Assembly (NCBI GenBank): GCA_905220665.1
Contig: CAJNAR010000149.1
Coordinates: forward strand, 124,001 to 188,000
DNA: 64,000 nt
Direction: 5' to 3'
Source: Albugo candida
Lineage: Eukaryota; Oomycota; Peronosporomycetes; Albuginales; Albuginaceae
Each line of letters starts with the position of its first letter. Within the stretch, counting starts at the first letter, position 1. Below, in pieces: positions 1 to 10,937 of the stretch. The position numbers were made by a program, and so were the translations under genes. The notes beneath the pieces were generated by a model that saw only the letters and a list, made by a program, of their open reading frames with translations, made no database searches and had not been told where the DNA came from.

Positions 1-1
1 T

Positions 2-979
2 GGAAAGAGTAAGAATACGATAAAAGGCGAAAAAGAAGAGGTGAAGGAATGTATTATCGCTCATTTAAGACATTTCTACTCCATTTTACAGCAAATGTGC
101 CGAAATTGTGGACAATCTGAAGCTTCTTCAAATTCCATGAAGACGTCGAGCACAGAACCCTCACCAAATGTGCCGATCGATAAAGCCAATCTCTTCAAAG
201 TGCGAGATATTTTAGTAGGATGTGGGTACGATATTCGCGCGATCATTCACCACGCCCGAATCCCAATCATTCGTTTCCTCGATCGAGCATCACAAATAGA
301 GTGCGATGTGAGCTTTGGAAACATTTTTGCATCATCGAATACGCTTTTATTGCGATCGTACGCGCATTTGGACAAACGACTTCGAATTATTGGATTTGCT
401 GTCAAACATTGGGCAAAGTGTCGAGGCCTCGTGGATGCTGCATGCGGATACTTGAGCTCCTACTCCTTCATCGTTATGACCATATATTACTATCTCGTAC
501 GCACGCATTTGATTGCAAATTTACAAGATCACCAATTGATCCAGGAATGCCATCCGGAACACACCGACAACCTTCCAATGTTTTGCACACAACTCGAGCA
601 TGCTCGTCAGTATCATACCGCACATTTAGTAGCAAAAGGGGAACGCATGCTCGAACAAGTGGATTTGCGAGCATTACTCGTTGGATTCTTTGACTTTTAT
701 GCGAATATTTTCAATTTTGCGTCTCATGTGATTTGTATTCGTTTGGCGCGCAGCATTCCACCGATAGAGTACATTGATAAAATCGATCGATGGGGAACCA
801 AAGCGAAGATATGGCGGATAAGCATTGAGGATCCTCTGGAAGTAGATCGTGATCTTGGCTGTGTGCTACGACCTCACAATCAGAATAGAATCATTCAAGA
901 ATTCACACGCGCATACAAATTGCTCACAAGCGGACAAAGCTTTGTCGGTTCCGTTTGTACTCCAAAATGTAAAAAGTAA
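2..979 (+). CDS. Non-canonical poly(A)/poly(U) polymerase (Cid1/TUTase family), 5' end outside the window
   Basis: The frame is open to the window edge and the first start-like codon (GTG at 41) is not a eukaryotic start, so the N-terminus lies upstream. The visible C-terminal part of about 325 residues has an ECDVSFGN stretch, which in this family carries the third catalytic aspartate. It is followed by the helical central domain (KHWAKCRGL, YLSSYSFIVMTIYYYL) and the PAP/25A-associated segment ending IEDPLEVDRDLGCVL. The first two catalytic aspartates (GS...DxD) should be upstream and cannot be checked. Family members add untemplated A or U tails to RNA. The stop codon lies only 9 bp from the stop codon of the convergent WD40 gene. 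Family assignment is firm; base preference cannot be read. Confidence 0.85.
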   Translation, partial: GKSKNTIKGEKEEVKECIIAHLRHFYSILQQMCRNCGQSEASSNSMKTSSTEPSPNVPIDKANLFKVRDILVGCGYDIRAIIHHARIPIIRFLDRASQIECDVSFGNIFASSNTLLLRSYAHLDKRLRIIGFAVKHWAKCRGLVDAACGYLSSYSFIVMTIYYYLVRTHLIANLQDHQLIQECHPEHTDNLPMFCTQLEHARQYHTAHLVAKGERMLEQVDLRALLVGFFDFYANIFNFASHVICIRLARSIPPIEYIDKIDRWGTKAKIWRISIEDPLEVDRDLGCVLRPHNQNRIIQEFTRAYKLLTSGQSFVGSVCTPKCKK

Positions 980-988
980 ATCATTGGA

Positions 989-3900
989 TTATTTGTCGAG
1001 TTTGCTCAGGCTGTACGCGACTGGTTTCGGCATGTATTCCATCATTCTTCTCGTGGATAGCGTGCTTGGTTTCTGCACTGGCGCGAGTTTCGGAATGGAG
1101 CGTTGTGGTGTCCTGAGATCGAGCAGTGTGCTTTGTCGATGCTTCGCTTGATTGTGGTGAATACGATCGACCTCTACAGGTATTAATGATAGCCGTCCAA
1201 GCGGCAAATTGTCAGTTTGGTCAAAGCTTTCAGTAGCGATACTCTCGTCTCCGACCACTTCCTCAAGATCACCAGCATTTGAATGTCTTCGGTCCCGGAC
1301 AGGGCTCATGACCGATATAGAATATCGCGTGTTCGCACTGCGGGCAGTTGCAGTCACATAAAATGTGATGGATGTAGCTGTGCCTATTCCACTGGAAAGA
1401 CCCGCAATCTCGTGAGCATGAATGGATATCGTTCTAGTACTCCGAGGTGCGTCTTTATCGAAATCATCGCCATCTTGTTCGATTCTGACAGAACTCCATT
1501 GATGCGCACGACTCGGAGTCTTCCAATCGGTAGACATAAACATATCGGCACTTCCTTGAAAACTGCAGAGCTGCACTTTAATGACCGGGAAGGAGTCATT
1601 GTCTACTTGTCCGTGTTCACGACTCCATGTATACTGATACAACGCACACGATCCCGGCTTTGATAACATTCCATGCAGCTCCTCACCAATCGCCAACTCC
1701 GATGGAAAGCTCAATTGTCTTTCTGTGCAAAGCTCAGAGACAGAGCTATCTGCCGGAGATTGTTCTCTATGCTTACATCCATGAAACAGCAGCCTTTCAT
1801 TTGCTTCGAAAATATCGTTCCATTTTTTCCTCATGGCTTCCTCCAATTCCTTACTCAAAACTACTTCCTGCTCCAATGGATACAAAGCCTTTTCTCGATA
1901 CAAAGCTTCTTCTGTGGCATCGTCTAATCGGAGTCGAGTCTTTGCAAGTTGAGACATAAGACTGGAAGCAGTAGTACGCTCGTCCTCTTCTGATACATCT
2001 CTTTCACGAATTGCTTTGACTTGTTGCTCAGTACGATCATCGCATTCACTTTTCTCCGGCACCCGATAGCCCAATTGCGAGAAAGTATCAGAGTCAGGTT
2101 CCCGAGAAAGACTTTGGGGGAATTCCATCTCGTCGATGGAGTTCGTTTGACTATCCGTCGCCTCCGCAGGCGCAGTGATCGTTTCCAAATCCTCTTCGAA
2201 TACGGTGAACGTATCATCGACACTCTCATGTTGTGGTTCAGACTCCAATGTGTCACCTGCAGCGTTCAGAGTCTCCAAGACACTTTTGTCCGCAAATACT
2301 TGCGATTCCTCAACGCTATTCTCATCGTCACAGCTCAGGTTCTCATCCTCCTTACCTGCGTCCACGAGCTGAGGATCAGGTGAGAAAGCTTCCTCCTGTA
2401 AAGATGGGTCCGGTAATGTACGCGCTGAATGTGCTGTTGTCATACTGCTCGAGTCTTCAGCCACACAAAGCACTTTTTCAAGCAATCCAAGTCGGATTTT
2501 CTTTCTCACTACTCGCTTCTTTAAAGGAGCGCTGAATCCCCGAGCCTGACGCACGCGACGACGCGCTTCGCTCAATGCTTGAGCCATTGCTTTCTTCCTC
2601 GTTTCTTGTTGTTCAATTGATCGCAATGTGATTCGATGCAGCAGCTCGGAATCTTCTCTGTGATGAATTCCATCTGAACACCTCTGAGATTTTGCATTTG
2701 TACCCACAGCCTCGAGAAGCTGAGCCTTTATCGAACGAGCAGCTGTTGCGATCGGTTTGACACTTGCGGCTGTCATTACAACTGGAGGTAAGGTGGGAAT
2801 CTCATCTCTCTCTTTCAGCACTACTTCCTGTTGGTATATCGTGGCGGGTTTTCGATCCTTCTTTCGGCTTTTGATCTCACGTTTGCTGTCGAAGCGTGCG
2901 TGAGAGAATTCTTGCGCTGGGAAGGTCTTGCTGCAGAGAACAGGTGTGCTGTGGCAGTGACGCAAGACGGGATGCTCTCCATCGATATACAGCCCGGCAG
3001 TAGTACATTCCATCTGCTTATCCAAAAGCATCTCAGCACTTAGCGAGGAATGCATGAGTTTCTTCAAGTGGAATGTGCCTTGCTGATACAAAGTGGAAAC
3101 TGTGTGATCCATCGAATAGAGCCAAGTGACATCATAGTCGACGTTGTGGTTGTATTTGGGGAGATTGGATTTCCTTACTCGCTGCATAAAAGTGAGAATT
3201 GCATCTTGTGTCTCGGACGGGATGCCGAGTCTGTGATCTTGGCAAAATACGGTCATCCGATGGAGACTCAGCATCTCAGCAGTTTGTTTGTTCCGTGTGA
3301 GATAGAGCATAGCCCAAAAGTCGATGTACGATATTGCTCCATCGTGTTCAGTGTCTCGAAATCGCAGTATTATCGCACAAAGAGCGAGATGAATAGCTTC
3401 TTCAGCATCGAAATAAAGCGAATCAGCGATCCAGAAATGACGCAATTTGAGCCACACTTGTTGGAATACGTTCTCTGGAACTGCTCCAGAACGATGAGGG
3501 TCGTGAAATAAGAAACATGTCAATAGAAACTGCAATTTATCCAAATTGGTGCTGACACTTTGCGAATGTATCGATTCGGATGCGATGTAGACGCCAAAGA
3601 GAGCACAACGAGCACCTTCCAAGGCGATTTCGTCCTGTTGCCATACTTGGATAATCACCCTCACCATTCGATTCAGACCAAGCTGATGATTGTGGCAGCC
3701 CGAAAGTGCAGCCAAGATATCACTTAATAGTCTTGGGCTTACGATCAAGTAATCGCTTATGTCTTTGATGCAGGCCAAAGCGCTGGCAATCGGTACATAT
3801 CGATGTAATTCGTGGTTTTCGGAGCGAGTGATGATGGCGTCTCTGCTGATAAGCCACGCTTCTGCTGAGATACAAAAAGCTACTAATTCTTTTGGAGCTT

Positions 3901-6900
3901 CATAACCAGCATGATCCGTCAAGATCCCAAAGAAAGCCGCCAACACGAACGCGACATCGCAACTTGTGCGTTGAAGAGCAATTGAAATGATAAGAAATTT
4001 GACTTTATGCAAAATCAGATCTCTCATCCCGTATTTCCTTTCAAATAGCTGGAAAACGACATTATGGAAGCTTCGATATCCATCCTTTCTCAATGGTCTC
4101 TGTGAAATAATCGCTTGACTCTGCTCTGCCATTATACTTACAGCCACAAGACACAATCGATCGAGAAACGTGCTGGAAAAATGGAGTGGAATGTCCTCTT
4201 TCTCGATATTGTAAATGTTTGCTTTGTTGCCGCAACGCAAACACCGCTTTCGCACTTGCTCCTTCCTTTCTATGAGAATCTCTCCTCTGTCTCCACACCA
4301 GCAACATTTGTCATCCCAATGCGCACGGAATTGGTTTGAAATGACCACAATCTTTAATGATTCGTCTTTCGGTATCATTTGAACAATACTTCCTTGTAGC
4401 TTGTCCGTGCTCAAAGCGTGTCTTTCTCTTCGGGCCGTGCGAGAGCCTGTTGCGTCTTGGGCTGTTGCAATTCTCTCCCGTTTCTGTACAATTACTTTCT
4501 CCCCGAGCTCATTATAGCGTGTGCATCGTGGCTCTGTTCGTAGCGTCCGAGTTCTCTTCTTGACCAATGGAGCAGATTCCCGGCATATAAATGCATACAA
4601 CGCTTTTGCACAGGCATCTTCATCCAAACGTTCCGTTGGGCAGATTCGATGTGCATGAAAAAACTTCCTCAGATCAAATGTTGCTCGACGATTGGACTTT
4701 CCATTTGAAACCAATGTCGGAATACTCGTCATGAAGTCGCATAATTGCTCTGCCGCAATTGTGTTCCTCAGACCGTAATTGCCAATAAACTGATGCAAAT
4801 ACGTCATCAGCTTTGTAATGTCACTCACTTCATCGTGAGATTCCGTGATTGACGATTCTGATGGAGAGGGTGGGTCTTGTTCTGTTTGGATCTCATTGAT
4901 CCCAATCTGTGGAGCCTCTCTGTTCTCCGCAGCATAAACTCTCCTGACGTCTCTCTCGTATCCCAAGCCACATATTTCATGGCTATAAGCGATGATAAAG
5001 TGTAAGGAATTGCACGCGAGACCAATGATCGGGCTATCGACCTGAATTCGATGCTTCAATCTCACAAAAGTCACAACGACTTCCCATATAATAATACTAG
5101 AATCCCATGACGCTGTGGCGAATTCTCGACCTAAAGAGCTTGGTATGCTGACTATCGAACTGATCCGACGTTTGTGTTCATTCGAGACATGGAGATTCGT
5201 CGAGTCATCGAGATTCCACACCGAAAGAGCGCCACTTTCGTTTCCGACAACAGCAATGTCGGGATGGTGCTGATTTTTAGCGATCAGTTCCATGGCAGAG
5301 ATCAAGGCAGATTCTCGGAGTGTGGTCGAAATGGTATGTGAAATGGCCATTGCTGGAAACTTCCAGATTTTCAAAAGACCATCAATGGAAATTGCGACCA
5401 ATTTCGACGTCGTACGGCATTTTCTATGGGCACGTATACAGGTAAGGTGACACAGACTCGTGGAATGATTCTTTTGCAGATACTTGAGAGCCAAAGCTTT
5501 GCATGGTAGCACACTCGACAAATACCAAATGCCTATATGACCATCAGTGTATCCCACACAAAGAAAGCCTCGATTCTGCATAGCTGTCTTTGTGTCATGA
5601 GCTTCTTGTCGATAATTATACAGATTTGCATTCACTCTATCAATATAAAGGATTGTCGAGACAGCTGTCCCCTGAAGCTGAGGAGAAAGCCACGCCATTT
5701 TGGTGAATTGCTCACTAGTTGAAAGATATAAATCGCACGTGCTATTGCTTCTACCAATGACGACCCAAAGCTCTTGTACTCCATCTTCCTGAAAACAGTA
5801 CAAAGCACTAACCGAAGCACCCATTGGATCTTTGTGTGCTTCTATATCCGTAAAAGCATACATCCCGAAATCGATCGATGATAGTTTTTCTTTGCGTGGA
5901 AGGAGCATTCTAACATGACTATTCTTTTCAGTGCCGATAGTTACAAAGACTGGCGATTGATCCATTTCGCTCGCGGAACACATGCCAAGAATCGATTCTT
6001 TTGGTGTCTTCCAAAGCACATCTTGAGCGTCCAGCATCCCGACAATAGAAATCACATTCGATTGTATCAGAAGCAATAGATGAGTTTTGACTGTGCCGTC
6101 ATCGATCACAGTCGATAGAGTTGTGTGAAACTTTTGATGCTGAATCGCTCGATACAGACCTACCACATGCATCGATAACGAAACTGAGGCTCCCACTATC
6201 ATTCTGTCGATGCAGCTGAAGCGCCAATGTGTGGTTGTAGCAGACTCATCAGTAGCAAATATCTCCAAATCTCCAGGAAGGAAGCCTTCATGACGCTTCA
6301 TGATGATAGAACGGATAGGATAACATTTCGAATCGTGCAGTTTTTCTTGCGCCATAAATGAAGTGCTACCGAAAACGTGTTCGCATGAGATAGAGGAATC
6401 CATGCACCAAATGTGTATCGTTCCGTCTTCGAGCCCAACAAACAACCATAACGAGTCTTGTGAGATAGCCAGAGAGCTTATCACTCCTGCGCAAGCCAGT
6501 CTTTGTCGTCGTATAAGGCAATGACTTCCCGCAAAAGCAGACGGCTTTGATTGCATCGCATACTCTACGAGAAGACTCTGATCCGGCACCTTGTCATTTC
6601 TTTGTGCGACAGTGACCATTCTGACACATGATTCCGCGACACAAATCATTGCTGTGCGGTCTAAAGTCTCTACTTGATCCTTCTTCTCCAAGTGATATTC
6701 ACAGTGAGCGGTTGTGACTTCAGAGCTGTCCATGACAACTGTCAGCATCGTGAGGTAAGAGCGTCCTTTGAAGGCTGTATCTCTCCTATTTACCGCTTGT
6801 ACTATTGGGCTCACTTGCGTGGAAGCAATGATCAGAGTGTTTGTATTGGAATCAAAAGAGCAGCAGTCCAATTGCTCAAAAGTATCGCCAGAGAATAGAG

Positions 6901-7270
6901 CGATCTGTTGAAGTGTTTGAGGCTCCATACACATAATCAGATACTCTTTCAGAACGGTGTGACTGCGTGCGATCGCGCAGAGTACGCATATAAACATATC
7001 GTATCGTTTTGCATAGTACAAATGCATGCATTTGAGTTTCTGATTCGGAAAGTAAGAGGAAATAGCGACGTTTTTGATTTGTTTGGATAGCGAATAAAGA
7101 CAAAACCTATTCTCTGAAGTGGCTGAGTGTTTTTTGTGATCATATAAGAGCAAATGGTGACGTCGGGTGTCATAACATACGGCACGTATTTCAATTCCCC
7201 GACAGCTCAATTGATGTCTTAACTGAATTGTGTTTTTATATTCTCTCTGATGATAGGATTCTAGACTCAT
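989..7270 (-). CDS. Very large WD40-repeat protein with zinc ribbon and EF-hand-like region
   Basis: A single open frame of about 2093 codons. The start is set at the first ATG (MSLESYHQ); the two codons before it include a GTG. WD-like strands ending in hydrophobic-x-Trp occur near residues 275-290 (DGTIHIW), 580 (DGHIGIW), 636 (DGLLKIW), 680 (SGALSVW) and 727 (DSSIIIW), suggesting one or two degenerate propellers in the first 750 residues. A CxxC...CxxC zinc ribbon lies near 990-1016 (CCWCGD, RCLRCG). EF-hand-like segments lie near 1253 (DPHRSGAV) and 1302 (DTEHDGAI). The C-terminal third is acidic and low in complexity, with a coiled-coil-like stretch near 1770-1840 (LEQEVVLSKELEEAMRKKW). 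No enzyme motif is visible; a scaffold role, possibly cytoskeletal or flagellar, is only inference. The gene is convergent with the TUTase gene. Confidence 0.75.
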   Translation of the reverse strand: MSLESYHQREYKNTIQLRHQLSCRGIEIRAVCYDTRRHHLLLYDHKKHSATSENRFCLYSLSKQIKNVAISSYFPNQKLKCMHLYYAKRYDMFICVLCAIARSHTVLKEYLIMCMEPQTLQQIALFSGDTFEQLDCCSFDSNTNTLIIASTQVSPIVQAVNRRDTAFKGRSYLTMLTVVMDSSEVTTAHCEYHLEKKDQVETLDRTAMICVAESCVRMVTVAQRNDKVPDQSLLVEYAMQSKPSAFAGSHCLIRRQRLACAGVISSLAISQDSLWLFVGLEDGTIHIWCMDSSISCEHVFGSTSFMAQEKLHDSKCYPIRSIIMKRHEGFLPGDLEIFATDESATTTHWRFSCIDRMIVGASVSLSMHVVGLYRAIQHQKFHTTLSTVIDDGTVKTHLLLLIQSNVISIVGMLDAQDVLWKTPKESILGMCSASEMDQSPVFVTIGTEKNSHVRMLLPRKEKLSSIDFGMYAFTDIEAHKDPMGASVSALYCFQEDGVQELWVVIGRSNSTCDLYLSTSEQFTKMAWLSPQLQGTAVSTILYIDRVNANLYNYRQEAHDTKTAMQNRGFLCVGYTDGHIGIWYLSSVLPCKALALKYLQKNHSTSLCHLTCIRAHRKCRTTSKLVAISIDGLLKIWKFPAMAISHTISTTLRESALISAMELIAKNQHHPDIAVVGNESGALSVWNLDDSTNLHVSNEHKRRISSIVSIPSSLGREFATASWDSSIIIWEVVVTFVRLKHRIQVDSPIIGLACNSLHFIIAYSHEICGLGYERDVRRVYAAENREAPQIGINEIQTEQDPPSPSESSITESHDEVSDITKLMTYLHQFIGNYGLRNTIAAEQLCDFMTSIPTLVSNGKSNRRATFDLRKFFHAHRICPTERLDEDACAKALYAFICRESAPLVKKRTRTLRTEPRCTRYNELGEKVIVQKRERIATAQDATGSRTARRERHALSTDKLQGSIVQMIPKDESLKIVVISNQFRAHWDDKCCWCGDRGEILIERKEQVRKRCLRCGNKANIYNIEKEDIPLHFSSTFLDRLCLVAVSIMAEQSQAIISQRPLRKDGYRSFHNVVFQLFERKYGMRDLILHKVKFLIISIALQRTSCDVAFVLAAFFGILTDHAGYEAPKELVAFCISAEAWLISRDAIITRSENHELHRYVPIASALACIKDISDYLIVSPRLLSDILAALSGCHNHQLGLNRMVRVIIQVWQQDEIALEGARCALFGVYIASESIHSQSVSTNLDKLQFLLTCFLFHDPHRSGAVPENVFQQVWLKLRHFWIADSLYFDAEEAIHLALCAIILRFRDTEHDGAISYIDFWAMLYLTRNKQTAEMLSLHRMTVFCQDHRLGIPSETQDAILTFMQRVRKSNLPKYNHNVDYDVTWLYSMDHTVSTLYQQGTFHLKKLMHSSLSAEMLLDKQMECTTAGLYIDGEHPVLRHCHSTPVLCSKTFPAQEFSHARFDSKREIKSRKKDRKPATIYQQEVVLKERDEIPTLPPVVMTAASVKPIATAARSIKAQLLEAVGTNAKSQRCSDGIHHREDSELLHRITLRSIEQQETRKKAMAQALSEARRRVRQARGFSAPLKKRVVRKKIRLGLLEKVLCVAEDSSSMTTAHSARTLPDPSLQEEAFSPDPQLVDAGKEDENLSCDDENSVEESQVFADKSVLETLNAAGDTLESEPQHESVDDTFTVFEEDLETITAPAEATDSQTNSIDEMEFPQSLSREPDSDTFSQLGYRVPEKSECDDRTEQQVKAIRERDVSEEDERTTASSLMSQLAKTRLRLDDATEEALYREKALYPLEQEVVLSKELEEAMRKKWNDIFEANERLLFHGCKHREQSPADSSVSELCTERQLSFPSELAIGEELHGMLSKPGSCALYQYTWSREHGQVDNDSFPVIKVQLCSFQGSADMFMSTDWKTPSRAHQWSSVRIEQDGDDFDKDAPRSTRTISIHAHEIAGLSSGIGTATSITFYVTATARSANTRYSISVMSPVRDRRHSNAGDLEEVVGDESIATESFDQTDNLPLGRLSLIPVEVDRIHHNQAKHRQSTLLDLRTPQRSIPKLAPVQKPSTLSTRRMMEYMPKPVAYSLSKLDK

Positions 7271-7495
7271 CACCACGCGAAAACGCGTGTGGTAAGCACT
7301 GTCGTTCGTGGATAAAGCATCACAATTACGTCCGATATGTGCCGAAGCGACATATCGGAATTAAGAGAAGACTTACGGCCATTGGATCTTTCCAAGCGCA
7401 CAATTTCTCATTCTCTTTATATTCATTTATATTCCGTATGCTGCTTGATGCATGCGTCTAATTCTATGGCACAGCACAGCATTTTTAAATAAGAT

Positions 7496-8617
7496 TTAGC
7501 TTTCGAGCAAGTCTGCCAAAGTATGGACAGTGGTGCATTCCAGTAAAAGCATATATGCAAATCTCTCCAACAATTTGCATCGAGTGTGCAGATAGCTCAA
7601 TTCCAAGCGGTCAACCCATCGGTTTGATTCATTCAAATACTTCCAGGCTTTTCGAGTCTTGGGGTGACCTGATTGCGGGAGTCTTCTCACAAATCGTGCA
7701 AGTGACGAACAGCGACACCAGCGACTTTTATATTGCTCGTCGAAAGCTAATTCGATCAGAAACTCGGCGTGATGTACACAACCAAGGATCGATTGTTTGC
7801 TCTTAACGATTCGGAATGTACGAATTTGGAGTTTGACTGGAATGTGTGAACTGGAAGATAAAGACTGCAGCCATTCGTATTCGCTATTGGCGTAAGCTGC
7901 GTCATATTGAAGACGAAGAGGTGGAAACGTTCGGCACAACTGAAATGTCGATGAAACTTGACGTCTTACGACAGAAGGGGAAGTTATAGACGTTGCATTA
8001 TCTCGGCTACACGAAAATCGCAGAGAGCCTTTATTCAGCGAGTCGACAGAGTGAAGGCTCAAGCGAGTGTTCAGATGATACCGGGCATGATCTCTATCCT
8101 CATAGTCATCAAAGTCTTCGAACCAGCCCCATTCGTACTCTCCCCGAACGTCATACATGGAATTTATGGACGTAGAGGTCGTGTCGGTCTCTTCTTCGGA
8201 CTGATCAGTGCTAGTATATTGTATCGAAGATGGATGATACAATTTCGAATCATTGAATCGTCTTTCATGCCAATCAATATCTCCAATCGTCTCATGATCT
8301 CTCACGTTTTTTGTGGGGGTGTCTCGATTCTCACCAACTTCATCGTTCGCTTTATAGGACTCACAAATGTCCCGACAAGAACGCTTCCAGACTTGCTGGT
8401 CAAACTGTGGTCGACATGCATTCCGATTCGAAGAATATATATCGTTCATTGTACCTTTTGGAGTGGCGACTTGACTCTTATCCGAATACTTTCGCAAATG
8501 CTGATGTCTGGTTGTACGCTTCTTCGCTTCGTCGCTTTGTTCGTAATTCCGAGGCGAACGTCCTGCACTAGCGCAACAAGCAGCTGAGAGAATCAATTCA
8601 GTGCTGAAAATACTCAT
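7496..8617 (-). CDS. PX-domain-like protein
   Basis: 373 codons from ATG (MSIFSTELIL). The first 250 residues are low in complexity, Ser/Thr and acidic, with an acidic patch WGWFEDFDDYEDRD. The last 110 residues resemble a phox-homology domain: a beta-rich start (LQIRTFRIVKSK), a central FLIELAFDEQYKSRWCR, and a final helix with the Arg-Leu pattern LHTRCKLLERFAYMLL. PX domains usually bind phosphoinositides and recruit proteins to endosomal membranes, but the usual RR(Y/F)S basic motif is not clear here, so lipid binding is uncertain. It lies 219 bp downstream of the WD40 gene start, on the same strand, and is divergent from the deaminase gene. Confidence 0.55.
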   Translation of the reverse strand: MSIFSTELILSAACCASAGRSPRNYEQSDEAKKRTTRHQHLRKYSDKSQVATPKGTMNDIYSSNRNACRPQFDQQVWKRSCRDICESYKANDEVGENRDTPTKNVRDHETIGDIDWHERRFNDSKLYHPSSIQYTSTDQSEEETDTTSTSINSMYDVRGEYEWGWFEDFDDYEDRDHARYHLNTRLSLHSVDSLNKGSLRFSCSRDNATSITSPSVVRRQVSSTFQLCRTFPPLRLQYDAAYANSEYEWLQSLSSSSHIPVKLQIRTFRIVKSKQSILGCVHHAEFLIELAFDEQYKSRWCRCSSLARFVRRLPQSGHPKTRKAWKYLNESNRWVDRLELSYLHTRCKLLERFAYMLLLECTTVHTLADLLES

Positions 8618-8976
8618 TGTTGTAGAGAGTTGAACAACGTGTTGTGCTTTATTGCTCCAAAAAGGAGGAGTAGCTCAAGTCTTCGTATGATCAGCGTCTT
8701 TTTTTGGCAATTATATTCAGTTCATCTGTCATTGGTACATATTCGATGCGCTTCTTATAGCACCGTAATTCCATTGGTCTTTTACAACATTTATTTATAC
8801 CAACGTATCGGATGACGCAATTCGGACAAGAGGGTAGGGCTGTATTTCTATGGGTTCGCACGCGATTTCTGCTCATTAATTCTCTCTCTAACGTATGTGA
8901 CACTGCTCCAAAAGGATTGAGTCGGTTTAGCGTCTCAGACTTAACCGGTTTACGTATCTGAACTGTAGCACAGACA
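8618..8976. promoter_or_regulatory. Shared intergenic region between two divergent genes
   Basis: 359 bp separate the ATG of the PX gene (minus) from the ATG of the deaminase gene (plus), so both promoters must lie here. No TATA box or known initiator could be assigned with confidence. Assignment is by position only. Confidence 0.4.
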
Positions 8977-10825
8977 ATGGAGTTTCTGGTACATAATATA
9001 TCGCATTCGGATCTGATTGTACAGCTTTCCAATGGCAGCGTTGTCGATACGGGAAATGAGCACATTGCAGGGAACAACACGGAGAAAGTCTGTATGAGCT
9101 CTGTATTGGCTAGACCAAAATTCAGCTTGTTCCAGCAAGTCAGCCAAAGTATCCTTGATTCGCTCGAAACAATGCTACCGAGTGATCTCGATGCATCGGC
9201 TTTGGTCGAGTATTGTGATTTGGAGGAAAAAAGCGACGGGGCGTGCAATCATAACGAACAATCAGATTGTAGATCGATAAAATGCACAGAATCGCGCAAA
9301 GCAAGTCAGAGTGGCAGTCCACTTCAAGCGACATCGCGATTGCCTATTGGCTTCAAGCTTGGTTTGAGCAAAATACCTGTCAAGGATATGCACCAATTTC
9401 GCATACGAGGTCCGTCATCCCATTTCATTCTCTAATCGGCTCATTGTGATCGCATTTTATACGTCAGATGGTTTAGACACATTTTTGGAAATTCGAGAGA
9501 AATGGCAAAATGTGGCAATCACCGCCGTTTACTTTCCATTAGTTGCATTTCTTATGAAGAAATGGCTCCAAGTGCTCCAGGATTTCAAGTCGAATCATAG
9601 TAAACAGTTGGTGTACCTCATTAGTGGGGCCGGAGTTCCACATAACATTGAGCACCCAATACACGGAAATTCGACAGAAGGCACAGGGCGGCTGATCGCA
9701 CTATTTATACGGCAATTCTATCCTACAATGAAAATTATACAAGTTCATTCGGGCTCGAATATCTTTCGTTACGATGATAACGTGTTATTTATGACCCGTG
9801 AGTTACGGCCGCAAATCGAAGCGCATCGCGATAAGTTGGTGGAAAAGTGTGGAGAAGATTGGAAATCATATTTTCATTTAACTATCGCGTATACCGATGG
9901 TCCCCCGGCTCGACTTAGTGCCTTGAATGCGTCCTTGCGCATCTACAAGCCTTCTTACTTACATATATGGCAGGTAAAAAGATTCTGGCACGAGCGTAAA
10001 GTTTGCATGGAGGACATCGATTTTCATTCATTCGAAAAAATTGAAGCATCCGCAAGTGTAGCCTTCACAGAAGCAGAACCGATGGTCCAGCTAGTTGTTC
10101 AAGAAATGTGCATCTTTCGTGATCAGTTCCTGCAGGCTCAAGGTAAAGGCGAAGTTGAAAGTTTCTGGCTTCGAAAGTCTCGAAAGCCAGTACTTGCGGT
10201 ATTGCTTGTGGAGAAACATGAGCAAGATGGAAGTGTGAGGCTCCTGGTTCACCGCGGTATGAATTGTGAGGTTTCGATGCCGACAGGTTCGCTTTGTGCC
10301 GAACGAAATGCGATCGGAAGCGCGTTGGCACAAGACCCCACACTATGTCGACGATCTTTGAAGATGATTGCTGTTCTGGGAGTGAATTTACTAGAAAGCA
10401 AGACGAGTGTGATCACAACCACACGGACTATCACTGATAGCTGTGAATTGAACCCACCACGCACCGAATCACTTTCCGACAATGTTTACAACAATATTAT
10501 CACTCACAAAAGTCAAAACGAAGGATTGAACTTGTCTTCAATTCGCGCTACCTGTCAAATGACATTATCACGAGCTTTTGAATGTGAGCGCGAGGCAGGA
10601 CATGCATTGTCACCTTCAAGGCCAAAAAGACCTCGAACATTTTCAATCGATGATTATACGATCGGAGAGTCACAGCTGAGCAAAATCGGAGATCGAAACC
10701 CTTTGGCACCTTGCGGGGCTTGCAAGGAATGGCTCATGAAGATTGCAGAAGCAAACCCTTCATTCCGGGTGATCACGTTTGAAAATGCTGATTGCCACAA
10801 TGTTTACATCAGTCAAATCATGTGA
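8977..10825 (+). CDS. Cytidine/deoxycytidine deaminase-like protein with long N-terminal domain (two exons)
   Basis: Exon 1 is 8977-9409 and exon 2 is 9468-10825. The 58-bp intron (GT at 9410, AG at 9467) joins the two frames in phase 1 and gives 596 residues. The C-terminus carries the zinc motifs of cytidine deaminases: GSLCAERNAIG (CAE at about 421-423) and LAPCGACKEWL (PCxxC at about 559-563). In ordinary cytidine deaminases these motifs are about 30 residues apart; here about 135 residues intervene, Ser/Thr-rich and basic with a PSRPKRPRT stretch, perhaps a localisation signal. The first 400 residues hold a globular domain I do not recognise (LVYLISGAGVPHNIEHP, IIQVHSGSNIFRYD). The zinc site is complete, so pyrimidine deaminase activity is plausible but unproven. 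Confidence 0.75.
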
Positions 10826-10937
10826 GATGTTCTCCAAGTTCCAATTCGATGACACAACTTTCATGGCCGAGACTCTAAATGCAATTAGTACTGCCACGCT
10901 GAAATGGAATAAACAACATTGAATCCTTGCGAGATTG

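Noticed and set aside
1924..3511. Several ORFs of 70-150 codons on both strands under the WD40 gene
   Set aside because: Shadows of one long frame with clear domain content.
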